Assembly: GCA_964425695.1 (NCBI GenBank)
Contig: CAYRNF010000002.1
Coordinates: 347,499-411,498, forward strand
Length of the DNA: 64,000 nt
Reading direction: 5' to 3'
From: JAKPBU01 sp964425695
GTDB lineage: Bacteria; Pseudomonadota; Gammaproteobacteria; Xanthomonadales; Xanthomonadaceae
The notes beneath the pieces were generated by a model that was not told the origin of the DNA, searched no databases, and was given only the letters and a program-made list of their open reading frames with translations. The translations under genes were made by a program, and so were the position numbers. Numbering within the stretch: the stretch's first letter is position 1; every line of letters begins with the position of its first letter. Positions 1 to 8,057 of the stretch are shown here, piece by piece.

Positions 1-2
1 AC

Positions 3-245
3 GGCAACAACCGGATGCTGTCGCGGATCGCCGGCGCGGTGAAAGGCGTACTGAAGACGGGCAAGACCGAGGAAGGCAAATGCCAGGACGTGCCCGTGGA
101 ACGGGAGTTCCGCCGCCTGGCCGCGTACGAGGTGGACTACATGTACAAGGGCAGCAAGTACCGCTCGCGCATGCCCTACGACCCGGGCAACCGGATCAAG
201 CTGCGCGTCTCTGTGGCGCCGTACGCGACCTCCGCCGGCCGCTGA
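3..245 (+). CDS. C-terminal part of a probable glycine-zipper envelope protein (5' truncated)
   Basis: The reading frame is open from the first bases of the window, so the true start lies upstream; only about 80 residues are visible. The visible part starts with a short Gly/Ala segment (IAGAVKGVLKTGK). It ends with a compact basic-aromatic domain that reads YEVDYMYKGSKYRSRMPYDP and then GNRIKLRVSVAPY. This tail resembles the C-terminus of Xanthomonadaceae glycine-zipper 2TM proteins (SlyB/RcpA-like), where a Gly-zipper membrane segment precedes such a domain. That assignment is from family memory only. The membrane segment itself would lie outside the window. A role in envelope integrity is inference. 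Confidence 0.5.
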   Translation, partial: GNNRMLSRIAGAVKGVLKTGKTEEGKCQDVPVEREFRRLAAYEVDYMYKGSKYRSRMPYDPGNRIKLRVSVAPYATSAGR

Positions 246-424
246 TCGGGTTGCGGACGCCGCCGCCGGCGTGCGAGGATGCGCGCCTCATGCACGCCCA
301 CCTGACCACGCGCTACGCCAACGCCGCCCGGATGGCCTCCGGCATGACCTCGCGCGCGCGCCGACCGGAAACCTCGCCGTCAGCTGGGTAGTTCCGGAGC
401 GTTCCAACGCATGCAGTCCCGTCC

Positions 425-448
425 GAACCCAGCCGCCGCGCTGGGTTC
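425..448 (+). terminator. GC-rich hairpin in the argF' leader (terminator or attenuator-like)
   Basis: GAACCCAG (425-432) pairs perfectly with CTGGGTTC (441-448) across an 8-nt loop, and TTGCGTTT follows. It lies 180 nt after the upstream gene and 55 nt before argF'. It may be the upstream gene's terminator or a leader structure of the arginine operon; no Arg-rich leader peptide is visible. The rest of 246-503 shows no gene. Confidence 0.4.
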
Positions 449-503
449 TTGCGTTTCAGGCCCCCGAAGACCGTTCCGCCCCCCGCCACGTGAATCCCCG
501 ACC

Positions 504-1511
504 ATGAAGCACTTCCTCAATACCCAGGACTGCACCCGCGCCGAGCTCGACGCGCTGCTCGCGGAGGCCGCGCGGTTCAAGCGCCACAGGCTCGGCGACC
601 AGCTGAAGGGCCGGAGCATCGCGCTGGTGTTCTTCAACCCGTCCATGCGCACCCGCACCAGCTTCGAGCTGGGCGCGTTCCAGCTGGGCGGCCATGCGGT
701 GGTGCTGCAGCCGGGCAAGGATGCGTGGCCCATCGAATTCGACCTGGGCACGGTCATGGATGGCGATACGGAGGAACACATCGCGGAGGTCGCGCGGGTG
801 CTGGGCCGCTACGTGGACATGATCGGCGTGCGCGCCTTCCCGAAGTTCGTCGACTGGGAGGAAGACCGCCAGGACAAGGTGCTGCGCAGCTTCGCCAGGT
901 ACTCGCCGGTGCCGGTGATCAACATGGAAACCATCACCCACCCCTGCCAGGAACTGGCGCATGCGCTGGCGCTGCAGGAGCGCTTCGGCACCACCGACCT
1001 GTGCGGCAGGAAGTACGTGCTGACCTGGACCTACCACCCCAAGGCGCTGAACACCGCGGTGGCCAACTCCGCCCTGACCATCGCCACCCGCATGGGCATG
1101 GATGTGACCCTGCTGTGCCCCACGCCGGACTACGTGCTGGACGAGCGCTACATGGGCTGGGCCCGGGACAACGTGGCCGAAAGCGGCGGCTCGCTGACCG
1201 TGAGCCACGATATCGACAGCGCCTACGACGGCGCCGACGTGGTGTACGCCAAGAGCTGGGGCGCGCTGCCGTACTTCGGCCAGTGGCACGACGAGAAGCC
1301 GATCCGCGACCAGTTCAAGCATTTCATCGTGGACGAACGCAAGATGGCGCTGACCAACCACGGCGTGTTCTCGCACTGCCTGCCGCTGCGCCGCAACGTG
1401 AAAGCCACGGATGCGGTAATGGATTCGCCCGCCTGCATCGCCATCGACGAAGCCGAGAACCGCCTGCACGTGCAGAAGGCGGTGATGGCGGCGCTTGTGG
1501 CGCAGGCCTGA
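504..1511 (+). CDS. argF': N-acetylornithine carbamoyltransferase
   Basis: The 335-residue cytosolic enzyme transfers the carbamoyl group of carbamoyl phosphate to N-acetyl-L-ornithine, giving N-acetyl-L-citrulline. This replaces the ornithine transcarbamylase step found in most bacteria. The carbamoyl-phosphate motif SMRTRTSFELG is at residues 48-58, HPCQELAHALAL follows in the middle, and HCLPLRRNVKATD is near the C-terminus. The segment DGDTEEHIAE at about 86-95 carries the glutamate that in the Xanthomonas enzyme sets specificity for the acetylated substrate. The sequence is very close to the characterised X. campestris enzyme over its full length. The start MKHFLNTQD matches that family's N-terminus, although the frame is open further upstream. 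It heads the arginine gene series. Confidence 0.96.
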   Translation: MKHFLNTQDCTRAELDALLAEAARFKRHRLGDQLKGRSIALVFFNPSMRTRTSFELGAFQLGGHAVVLQPGKDAWPIEFDLGTVMDGDTEEHIAEVARVLGRYVDMIGVRAFPKFVDWEEDRQDKVLRSFARYSPVPVINMETITHPCQELAHALALQERFGTTDLCGRKYVLTWTYHPKALNTAVANSALTIATRMGMDVTLLCPTPDYVLDERYMGWARDNVAESGGSLTVSHDIDSAYDGADVVYAKSWGALPYFGQWHDEKPIRDQFKHFIVDERKMALTNHGVFSHCLPLRRNVKATDAVMDSPACIAIDEAENRLHVQKAVMAALVAQA

Positions 1512-1575
1512 TCGCCGCACCCGCACCCGGCTTGACCCTCACTCCGACTTCCCCCTCTTTCTCCTGGATTTCCCC

Positions 1576-2862
1576 ATGCAAACCCAACCGTCTTCCGGCG
1601 TTGCCGACCCTGCGAGCCCCGGCGCTTCCAGAGACATCGTGCTCGCCTTCTCCGGTGGCCTGGACACCAGCTTCTGCGTGCCCTACCTGAAGGAGCGCGG
1701 CTGGAACGTGCATACCGTGTTCGCCGATACCGGTGGCGTGGATGCGGACGAGCGCACCTACATCGAACAGCGCGCGTCGGAGCTCGGCGTGGCCTCGCAC
1801 GTCACCGTGGACGGCGGGCCGGCGATCTGGGCCGGATTCGTCAAGCCGTTCGTGTGGGCCGGTGAGGGCTACCAGTCCCAGTACCCGTTGCTGGTCAGCG
1901 ACCGCTACCTGATCGTGGACGCCACGCTGGCGCGCGCGCACGCGTTGGGGACCAATGCCATCGCGCACGGCTGCACCGGCATGGGCAACGACCAGGTGCG
2001 TTTCGACCTGGCGGTGAAGGCCAGCGGCGACTACCGCATCGTGGCCCCGATCCGCGAGATCCAGAAGGAACACACCCAGACCCGCGCCTACGAACAGGCC
2101 TTCCTGGAACAGCGCGGGTTCGGCGTGCGCAGCAAGCAGAAGCAGTACACGATCAACGAGAACCTGCTGGGCGTGACCCTGTCCGGGGCCGAGATCGACA
2201 GCTGGGAAGCTCCGGGCGAAGGCGCGCGCGGCTGGTGCGCGCGCCGCGAGCAGTGGCCGGCCGAGGCGCTGGAGGTGGCGGTGCGCTTTGCCTCGGGCGA
2301 GGCGGTGGCGCTGGACGGCCAGGCAATGCCGGGCGAGAAGATCCTGGCCAAGCTCAACACCATGTTCGCGCAGTACGGCGTGGGGCGCGGCATGTACACC
2401 GGCGACACCACCATCGGCCTGAAGGGGCGGATCGTGTACGAAGCGCCGGGCCTGGTGGCGCTGCTCACCGCGCACCGCGCGCTGGAGGAAGCCGTGCTCA
2501 CCAAGCACCAGAACCGCTTCAAGCCCGACGTGGCGCGCAAGTGGGTGGAGCTGGTGTACGAGGGCTTCTTCCACGATCCGCTGAAGACGGACCTGGAAGC
2601 GTTCCTGGCGTCGTCGCAACGCATGGTCGACGGCGAGGTGGTGCTGCGCACCAGCGGTGGCCGGGTGGACGCGGTGGCGGTGCGCTCGCCGCACATCCTC
2701 AACGCCAAGGGCGCGACGTATGCGCAGTCCGCGGACTGGGGCGTGGAGGAAGCCGAGGGCTTCATCAAGCTGTTCGGCATGAGCAGCACGCTGTGGGCGG
2801 AGGTCAACAAGGGCCGGGACGCGGGACCCGGGACTCAAGACTCGCAAAAGGCGGAGGCCTGA
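1576..2862 (+). CDS. argG: Argininosuccinate synthase
   Basis: The 428-residue enzyme joins citrulline and aspartate with ATP to make argininosuccinate. The ATP-pyrophosphatase P-loop LAFSGGLDTSFC is near residues 18-29, and HGCTGMGNDQVRFDLA marks the substrate region. An ATG at 1576 is chosen because it precedes the conserved core by a short non-conserved leader of about 15 residues. The frame is open further upstream, into argF'. The C-terminus is odd. After the conserved LWAEVN the protein continues about 18 residues with a tail (GRDAGPGTQDSQKAEA) encoded by a CGGGACN heptanucleotide array, so the natural end has probably been replaced or extended by repeat DNA. Confidence 0.96.
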   Translation: MQTQPSSGVADPASPGASRDIVLAFSGGLDTSFCVPYLKERGWNVHTVFADTGGVDADERTYIEQRASELGVASHVTVDGGPAIWAGFVKPFVWAGEGYQSQYPLLVSDRYLIVDATLARAHALGTNAIAHGCTGMGNDQVRFDLAVKASGDYRIVAPIREIQKEHTQTRAYEQAFLEQRGFGVRSKQKQYTINENLLGVTLSGAEIDSWEAPGEGARGWCARREQWPAEALEVAVRFASGEAVALDGQAMPGEKILAKLNTMFAQYGVGRGMYTGDTTIGLKGRIVYEAPGLVALLTAHRALEEAVLTKHQNRFKPDVARKWVELVYEGFFHDPLKTDLEAFLASSQRMVDGEVVLRTSGGRVDAVAVRSPHILNAKGATYAQSADWGVEEAEGFIKLFGMSSTLWAEVNKGRDAGPGTQDSQKAEA

Positions 2863-2981
2863 TCGTGCCCGCGAGGATCGCCATCGGACCCGATGCCGGA
2901 TGTCCGTTGTCGCGTGCCGCTCTGCAAGGGTCCGCGCAATTCCCGCTCTTCCGCGTCCCGCGTCCCGGGTCCCGGGTTCCG
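2815..2981. repeat. Inverted pair of CGGGACN heptad tetramers spanning the argG/argE' junction
   Basis: Four heptads run forward at 2815-2842 (CGGGACG, CGGGACC, CGGGACT and a degenerate CAAGACT). Four run as the reverse complement at 2954-2981 (CGTCCCG twice, GGTCCCG, GGTTCCG). The 111 nt between them include the argG stop codon. The first array is translated as the ArgG tail; the second ends 10 nt before the argE' start. The transcript could fold the two arrays into a long stem. The same architecture recurs at 63745-63932. Confidence 0.85.
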
Positions 2982-2991
2982 GCCAACACCG

Positions 2992-4092
2992 ATGCTTGAC
3001 ACGATCCTCCGGCATCTCGAAGCGCTCGTGGCCTTCGACACGCGCAATCCACCGCGCGCCATCGGCACGGGCGGAATCTTCGCGTACATCCGCACGCAGC
3101 TGCCGGATTTCGAGGTGCGCATCGAGGACCATGGGGCGGGCGCGGTCTCGCTGCTGGCGGTGCGCGGCACTCCGCGGCGCCTGTTCAACGTGCACCTGGA
3201 CACGGTGCCGGACTCGCAGGCTTGGAGCGCCGATCCGCTGGCGCTGCGCGTACAGGAAGGCCGCGCCATCGGCCTGGGCGCCTGCGACATCAAGGGCGCC
3301 GCCGCGTGCCTGATCGCGGCCGCCAACGCCACCACGGGCGATGCGGCCTTCCTGTTCTCGAGCGACGAGGAAGCCAACGACCCGCGCTGCATCGCGGCGT
3401 TCCTGCGCGGCAACGCAGCGCCCGGCGGCTACGGGTTCGACGAAGCGATCGTGGCCGAACCCACCGGCTGCGAGGCGGTGCTCGCGCATCGCGGCATCGC
3501 GTCGGTGCAGCTGGATTTCAGCGGCGAAGCCGGCCACGCATCGGGCGCGAATGCGCTCACGGCCAGTGCGCTGCACCAGGCGATGCGCTGGGGCAGCGAC
3601 GCGCTGGCGCTGGTGGAAGCCGAGGCGCACCAGCGCTTCGGCGGGCTTACCGGCCTGCGGTTCAACATCGGACGCGTGGAAGGCGGGATCAAGGCCAACG
3701 TGATCGCACCCAGCGCCCAGGTGCGCTTCGGTTTCCGACCGCTGCCGTCGCAGGACATGGACGGACTGCACGCCCGCTTCCGCGCGCTCGCGCCGGAGAG
3801 CGCCGTGTACAGCGACACCTTCCGCGGCCCGCCGCTGCCCGCGGGCGACGTGGCGCAGGCCGAGGCGAGGCGCCTCGCGGCGCGCGACCTGGCCGACGAA
3901 CTGGGCCTGCCGATCGGCAATGCGGTGGACTTCTGGACCGAAGCGTCGCTGTTCTCCCAGGCCGGCCTCACTGCCTTCGTGTTCGGACCCGGCGACATCG
4001 CGCAGGCGCACACCGCGGACGAGTGGGTGGCGCTGGAGCAGCTGCAGCGCTACGGCGAAGCAGTGACGCGCATCATCGGCGACGCGGCATGA
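2992..4092 (+). CDS. argE': N-acetylcitrulline deacetylase (M20 family)
   Basis: The 366-residue metallohydrolase removes the acetyl group from N-acetyl-L-citrulline, releasing citrulline for ArgG. It is the necessary partner of the acetylornithine transcarbamylase. M20 family metal-ligand segments are visible: FNVHLDTVPDS near 66-76, CDIKGAAA near 97, the general-base region SSDEEANDP near 120, and AVDFWTEASLF plus GPGDIAQAHTADE near the end. The start MLDTILRHLEALV agrees with the Xanthomonas homologue. The frame extends upstream through the heptad array, but that sequence is repeat-derived and is unlikely to be the native N-terminus. Confidence 0.95.
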   Translation: MLDTILRHLEALVAFDTRNPPRAIGTGGIFAYIRTQLPDFEVRIEDHGAGAVSLLAVRGTPRRLFNVHLDTVPDSQAWSADPLALRVQEGRAIGLGACDIKGAAACLIAAANATTGDAAFLFSSDEEANDPRCIAAFLRGNAAPGGYGFDEAIVAEPTGCEAVLAHRGIASVQLDFSGEAGHASGANALTASALHQAMRWGSDALALVEAEAHQRFGGLTGLRFNIGRVEGGIKANVIAPSAQVRFGFRPLPSQDMDGLHARFRALAPESAVYSDTFRGPPLPAGDVAQAEARRLAARDLADELGLPIGNAVDFWTEASLFSQAGLTAFVFGPGDIAQAHTADEWVALEQLQRYGEAVTRIIGDAA

Positions 4093-4105
4093 GGCGGAGC
4101 GTTGC

Positions 4106-4178
4106 AGGAGCGGCTTCCGCCGCGAGCCCCCGGCAAGCGGCGTATCCCGTGCAATACCTCGCGGCTGAAGCCGCTCCT
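4106..4178. repeat. REP-like palindrome, GGAGCGGCTT family (argE'/argB gap)
   Basis: AGGAGCGGCTTCCGCCGCGAG (4106-4126) and its near reverse complement (4158-4178) are separated by 31 nt and could form a long hairpin between argE' and argB. The same arm sequence recurs in many gaps of this window. Confidence 0.85.
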
Positions 4179-4210
4179 CCATTGGGCAAGTTGATTTTTT
4201 CGGCATCGGC

Positions 4211-5536
4211 ATGAACCACGTCCACGATCCCCAGACCCGCATGACCATCGTGCGCCTGCTGTCGAGCATGGCCAGCGCGAAGGAGATCTCGCAGTACCTC
4301 AAGCGCTTCTCGCAGCTCGACGCCGCGCGCTTCGCCGTGGTCAAGGTGGGTGGCGCGGTGCTGCGCGACGACCTGGACGCGCTGACGTCGTCGCTGGCGT
4401 TCCTGCAGGACGTCGGGCTGACCCCCATCGTGGTCCACGGCGCGGGCCCGCAGCTGGACGAGGCGCTGGCGCAAGCGGGCATTCCGAAGCAGACCGTGAA
4501 CGGGCTGCGGGTGACTTCGGCCGACGCGCTGGCGGTGGTGCGCCGCGTCTGCCACGCGCAGAACCTGAAGCTGGTCGAGGCGCTGCAGGCCGCGGATGCG
4601 CGCGCCACGTCGATCGTCTCGGGCGTGTTCGAAGCCGATTATCTCGACCGCGAGACCTACGGGCTGGTGGGCGAGGTGCGCAAGGTGCACCGGGCCTCCA
4701 TCGAGGCTGCGCTGAACGCAGGCTCGATCCCGGTGATCGCATCGCTGGGCGAAACCGCGGGCGGGCAGATCCTCAACATCAATGCCGACTTTGCCGCCAA
4801 CGAGCTGGTGCAGGCGCTGCAGCCGTACAAGATCGTGTTCCTGACCGGCACCGGCGGGCTGCTGGACGACGAGGGCAACGTGATCGATTCGATCAACCTG
4901 TCCACGCAGTACGAGCACCTGATCGCGCAGCCGTGGATCAACGGCGGCATGCGCGTCAAGGTGGAGCAGATCAAGGCGCTGCTGGACACGCTGCCGCTGT
5001 CGTCCTCGGTTTCGATCACGCGCCCGGCGGAACTGGCGAAAGAGCTGTTCACGCACAAGGGGTCGGGAACGCTTGTCCGCCGCGGCGAGCGCGTGCTGCG
5101 CTTCGATGGCGGGGACGGCGTGGACCAGGCGCGCCTGCGCGGCCTGATCGAATCCAGTTTCGGCAGGCGGCTGCTGCCGGACTACTTCGAGCGCACCCGC
5201 CCGCTGCGCGTGTACGTGAGCGAGAACTACCGCACCGCGCTGGTGCTCACCGAGGAAGGCGGCATTCCGTACCTGGACAAGTTCGCCGTGCTCGACGACG
5301 CGCAGGGCGAAGGGCTGGGTCGCGCCGTGTGGGACGTGATGCGCGCCGAAACGCCCCGGCTGTTCTGGCGTTCGCGCCACGGCAACGCGGTCAATGCGTT
5401 CTATTACGCGCAGAGCGACGGCTGCCTGAAGCAGGAGCGGTGGAGGGTGTTCTGGTACGGGCTGCAAAACTTCGACGAGATCGAGCGCGCGGTGGCGCAT
5501 TGCGCCGTGCGGCCGGCGACGCTGGAGGAAGCATGA
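4211..5536 (+). CDS. argB: Bifunctional N-acetylglutamate synthase/kinase
   Basis: This 441-residue protein makes N-acetylglutamate from acetyl-CoA and glutamate and then phosphorylates it, the first two arginine steps. The amino-acid kinase domain covers about residues 35-290: VVKVGGAVLRDD, VVHGAGPQLDEAL, then LNINADFAANELV and FLTGTGGLLDDEG. A GNAT domain covers about 300-440 (VYVSENYRTALVLTEEGG, LDDAQGEGLGRAVWD, FWRSRHGNAVNAFYYAQSDG). This order matches the vertebrate-like NAGS/K of Xanthomonas; no separate argA is needed. An alternative start is Met11. As the entry enzyme it is the expected target of arginine feedback inhibition (family knowledge). Confidence 0.95.
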   Translation: MNHVHDPQTRMTIVRLLSSMASAKEISQYLKRFSQLDAARFAVVKVGGAVLRDDLDALTSSLAFLQDVGLTPIVVHGAGPQLDEALAQAGIPKQTVNGLRVTSADALAVVRRVCHAQNLKLVEALQAADARATSIVSGVFEADYLDRETYGLVGEVRKVHRASIEAALNAGSIPVIASLGETAGGQILNINADFAANELVQALQPYKIVFLTGTGGLLDDEGNVIDSINLSTQYEHLIAQPWINGGMRVKVEQIKALLDTLPLSSSVSITRPAELAKELFTHKGSGTLVRRGERVLRFDGGDGVDQARLRGLIESSFGRRLLPDYFERTRPLRVYVSENYRTALVLTEEGGIPYLDKFAVLDDAQGEGLGRAVWDVMRAETPRLFWRSRHGNAVNAFYYAQSDGCLKQERWRVFWYGLQNFDEIERAVAHCAVRPATLEEA

Positions 5537-5676
5537 GCATTTGTGTGCGGACGGGCGCGGCCGCCGAGCCTTCCGCCTCGGCGTGCGGACCGCGGCACCG
5601 TGCGGCGAGGCGGCTGCCGCTGCTCGGGCCGTGTGTGATCGGCAGCACGGCGCCAGCCGCGGAGGTGATGCGGTGA
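5533..5676 (+). CDS. Small ORF bridging argB and argC, unknown
   Basis: A 47-codon frame begins at an ATG inside the argB stop (ATGA, 5533-5536) and ends at a TGA whose last base is the first base of the argC start codon (TGATG). The peptide is Arg/Ala-rich, with no recognisable domain, signal peptide or membrane segment. The tight coupling at both ends suggests ribosomes could pass through to reach argC. Equally, the sequence may be a remnant of a lost gene or a chance frame in GC-rich DNA. A GGAGG ribosome-binding site for argC itself (5661-5665) lies inside it. Confidence 0.3.
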   Translation: MSICVRTGAAAEPSASACGPRHRAARRLPLLGPCVIGSTAPAAEVMR

Positions 5677-6614
5677 TGCGCAGGATCGGGCTGGTGGGCG
5701 CGCGCGGCTACGTCGGCGTGGAGCTGATCCGGTTGCTGGCGCGGCACCCGGGCTTCGAACTCGGCTTCGTGTCCTCGCGCGAACTGGACGGTCAGCGCGT
5801 GGCCGACCACGTGCCCGAGTGCACCGGTGCGCTGCGTTACCGCAACCTTGGCGCCGACGCGGTCGGCGGCGAAACGGTGGATGCGTACGTGCTCGCGCTG
5901 CCGAACGGCAAGGCGGCGGAACTGGTCGCGGCCATCGATGCGGGCAACCGCGGCGCCGTGGTGCTGGATCTGTCCGCGGACTACCGCTTCGACGACGGCT
6001 GGTACTACGGCCTGCCGGAGCTCACCCGCGCCGCATACGCCGGGCAGCGCCGGATCAGCAACCCCGGGTGCTACGCCACCGCCATGCAGCTGGCCATCGC
6101 GCCCGTGCGCGCGCTGGTGGAAGGTGCAGTTCAGTGCTTCGGCGTCTCCGGTTATTCCGGCGCCGGCACCACGCCATCGGACAAGAACGATCCGGCCAAG
6201 CTGCGCGACAACCTGATGCCCTATGCGCTGGCCGGGCACCTGCACGAGCGCGAAGTGACGCGGCACCTGGCGCCGGTGGAGTTCATGCCGCACGTGGCCC
6301 CGCATTTCCGCGGGCTGACCGTGACCGCCAACCTGCACCTGCGCGAGGCGATCGGTTCGGACGCGGTGCGCGCGCGGTATCGCGAACGCTACGATGTCGA
6401 GCCCTTGATCGAAGTGGTGAGCGACGCACCGTGGGTCAGCCGCATCGCTGGACGCCACGGCGCGCAGGTGGGCGGATTCACGCTGTCGGAGGACGGGCGC
6501 AGGCTGGTCGCCGTGTGCACGCTCGATAACCTGCTCAAGGGCGCGGCGACGCAGGCGATGCAGAATCTCAATCTCGCCTTCGGCTTCGACGAACTCGAAG
6601 GCATTTCCTCGTAG
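5676..6614 (+). CDS. argC: N-acetyl-gamma-glutamyl-phosphate reductase
   Basis: The 312-residue NADPH-dependent enzyme reduces N-acetylglutamyl phosphate to the semialdehyde. The Rossmann motif GLVGARGYVG is at the N-terminus, the active-site cysteine is in ISNPGCYATAM near residue 131, and the histidine segment is MPHVAPHFRGLT near 205. GGAGG at 5661 is 10 nt before the ATG at 5676 and decides this start over the longer upstream frame, which is not conserved. The stop codon TAG is the first part of a GTAGGAGCGG repeat arm. It follows argB/A in the pathway. Confidence 0.95.
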   Translation: MRRIGLVGARGYVGVELIRLLARHPGFELGFVSSRELDGQRVADHVPECTGALRYRNLGADAVGGETVDAYVLALPNGKAAELVAAIDAGNRGAVVLDLSADYRFDDGWYYGLPELTRAAYAGQRRISNPGCYATAMQLAIAPVRALVEGAVQCFGVSGYSGAGTTPSDKNDPAKLRDNLMPYALAGHLHEREVTRHLAPVEFMPHVAPHFRGLTVTANLHLREAIGSDAVRARYRERYDVEPLIEVVSDAPWVSRIAGRHGAQVGGFTLSEDGRRLVAVCTLDNLLKGAATQAMQNLNLAFGFDELEGISS

Positions 6615-6681
6615 GAGCGGCTTGCGCCGCGAGCTTTCGTTCGACCCTGGAGCCAGAGAGCTCGCGGCTGAAGCCGCTCCT
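6613..6681. repeat. REP-like palindrome, GGAGCGGCTT family (argC/argH gap)
   Basis: The left arm AGGAGCGGCTTGCGCCGCGAG starts inside the argC stop codon; the right arm, CTCGCGGCTGAAGCCGCTCCT, is at 6661-6681. The inner 27 nt are not conserved with other copies. The hairpin would sit in the argC-argH message. Confidence 0.88.
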
Positions 6682-6703
6682 GCAGCGTGGTACGCGGTAA
6701 CGG

Positions 6704-8011
6704 ATGGAGAAACACGACGTGTCCGATCTTCTGTGGCAAAAACCCGGTGTCGAGGTGGACACGCGGATCCAGGCGTTCCTGGCCGGCGACGACGTGGTGC
6801 TGGACCGCGAGTTCTTCCTGTACGACATCTTCGCCAGCCGCGCCCACGCGCAGGGCTTGCAGCGCGCGGGAATCCTGTCGGCGCAGGAACTTGCCGAGCT
6901 GGAACGCGAGCTGGACCAGCTGGCCGTGGATTTCCGCGAAGGCGCGTTCGTGCTGGACGCGCGCTACGAGGACGGGCATTCGGCCATCGAGGCGCGGTTG
7001 GCCGAGCGCCTGGGCGACACCGGCCGCCGCATCCACACCGGCCGCAGCCGCAACGACCAGGTGCTGGTGGCGACGCGCCTGTGGCTGAAGGAAAGACTGT
7101 CGCGCACCGCGGCGCTGTGCCGGGCGGTGGCCACCGTCGCGCTGGACCGCGCGCAGTCCGAGCGCGACCTGCCGATCCCCGGCTATACCCATATCCAGCG
7201 CGCGGTGGTGTCCTCCGGCGGCATGTGGTGGTCCGGTTGGGCCGAGGCGTTCATCGATGATGCGCAGCGCACGTTGGACACGCTGGCGCTGGTGGATGCC
7301 AACCCGCTGGGCACCGCCGCCGGCTACGGGGTGAACCTGCCGCTGGATCGCGACCACACCACCGCCGCGCTCGGCTTCGCGCGGCTGCAGGTGAGCCCGG
7401 TGTATGCGCAGCTGTCGCGCGGCAAGTTCGAACTGGCCGCGCTGGAGGCGCTGGGCAGCGCCACGCTCGACCTGCGCCGGCTGGCATGGGACCTGTCGCT
7501 GTTCACCAGCACCGAGTTCGGATTCGTGTCGCTGCCGGCGCAGTACACCACCGGCAGCTCGCTCATGCCCAACAAGCGCAACCCGGACGTGATCGAGCTG
7601 ATGCGCGCCACCCACGCCAGCGTGGCCGCGGCGCGCACGGAGATCGAGCAGCTGCTGTCGCTGCCGTCGGGTTACCACCGCGACCTGCAGGCCAGCAAGG
7701 GCGCCATCTTCCACGGCTTTGGACGTGGGCTTGCCGCGCTGGAACTGCTGCCGGCGCTGCTGGCGAACCTGGAATGGAAGACGGAGGCCATGCGCGCGGC
7801 GATCGACGCGGGCATGTACGCCACCGATGTCGCGGTGGAAACGGCCATCGCCGGCGTGCCGTTCCGCGACGCCTACGTGCAGGCGGCCCAGGGCATCGAC
7901 GCGGGCGGGCGCACCCCGGAAGCGAGCCTGGCCGCGCGCACGTCTCCGGGTGGTGCCGCGGACCTGCGGCTGGAAACCCTGCGCGGCCGGCTGGAGGCGC
8001 TGGGCGAATGA
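6704..8011 (+). CDS. argH: Argininosuccinate lyase
   Basis: The 435-residue fumarase-superfamily enzyme splits argininosuccinate into arginine and fumarate. Visible family motifs are HTGRSRNDQV near residue 110, PGYTHIQRAV near 160, and the signature loop GSSLMPNKRNPD near 285, which carries the catalytic serine. Asn in place of the common Gln in MPNK is a minor variant. The start METKxDV-type leader (MEKHDVSDLLW) fits the family. The gene is separated from argC by a palindromic repeat. It is followed directly by convergent minus-strand genes, so no proBA genes continue the cluster here. Confidence 0.95.
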   Translation: MEKHDVSDLLWQKPGVEVDTRIQAFLAGDDVVLDREFFLYDIFASRAHAQGLQRAGILSAQELAELERELDQLAVDFREGAFVLDARYEDGHSAIEARLAERLGDTGRRIHTGRSRNDQVLVATRLWLKERLSRTAALCRAVATVALDRAQSERDLPIPGYTHIQRAVVSSGGMWWSGWAEAFIDDAQRTLDTLALVDANPLGTAAGYGVNLPLDRDHTTAALGFARLQVSPVYAQLSRGKFELAALEALGSATLDLRRLAWDLSLFTSTEFGFVSLPAQYTTGSSLMPNKRNPDVIELMRATHASVAAARTEIEQLLSLPSGYHRDLQASKGAIFHGFGRGLAALELLPALLANLEWKTEAMRAAIDAGMYATDVAVETAIAGVPFRDAYVQAAQGIDAGGRTPEASLAARTSPGGAADLRLETLRGRLEALGE

Positions 8012-8057
8012 GCAGGCCGCGCGGCCGTCGGCCGGCCCGCTCCCCTGCGTGCGCGGG

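Noticed and set aside
411..503. Upstream in-frame extension of argF' or a leader peptide from 411
   Set aside because: The extension is not like the family N-terminus and contains the hairpin; there is no run of Arg codons expected of an arginine leader peptide.
1324..4608. Very long minus-strand open frame (over 1000 codons) opposite argG/argE'
   Set aside because: It is antisense to strongly conserved arginine genes and its translation is low-complexity Arg/Ala/His sequence without domains, a usual GC-rich shadow.
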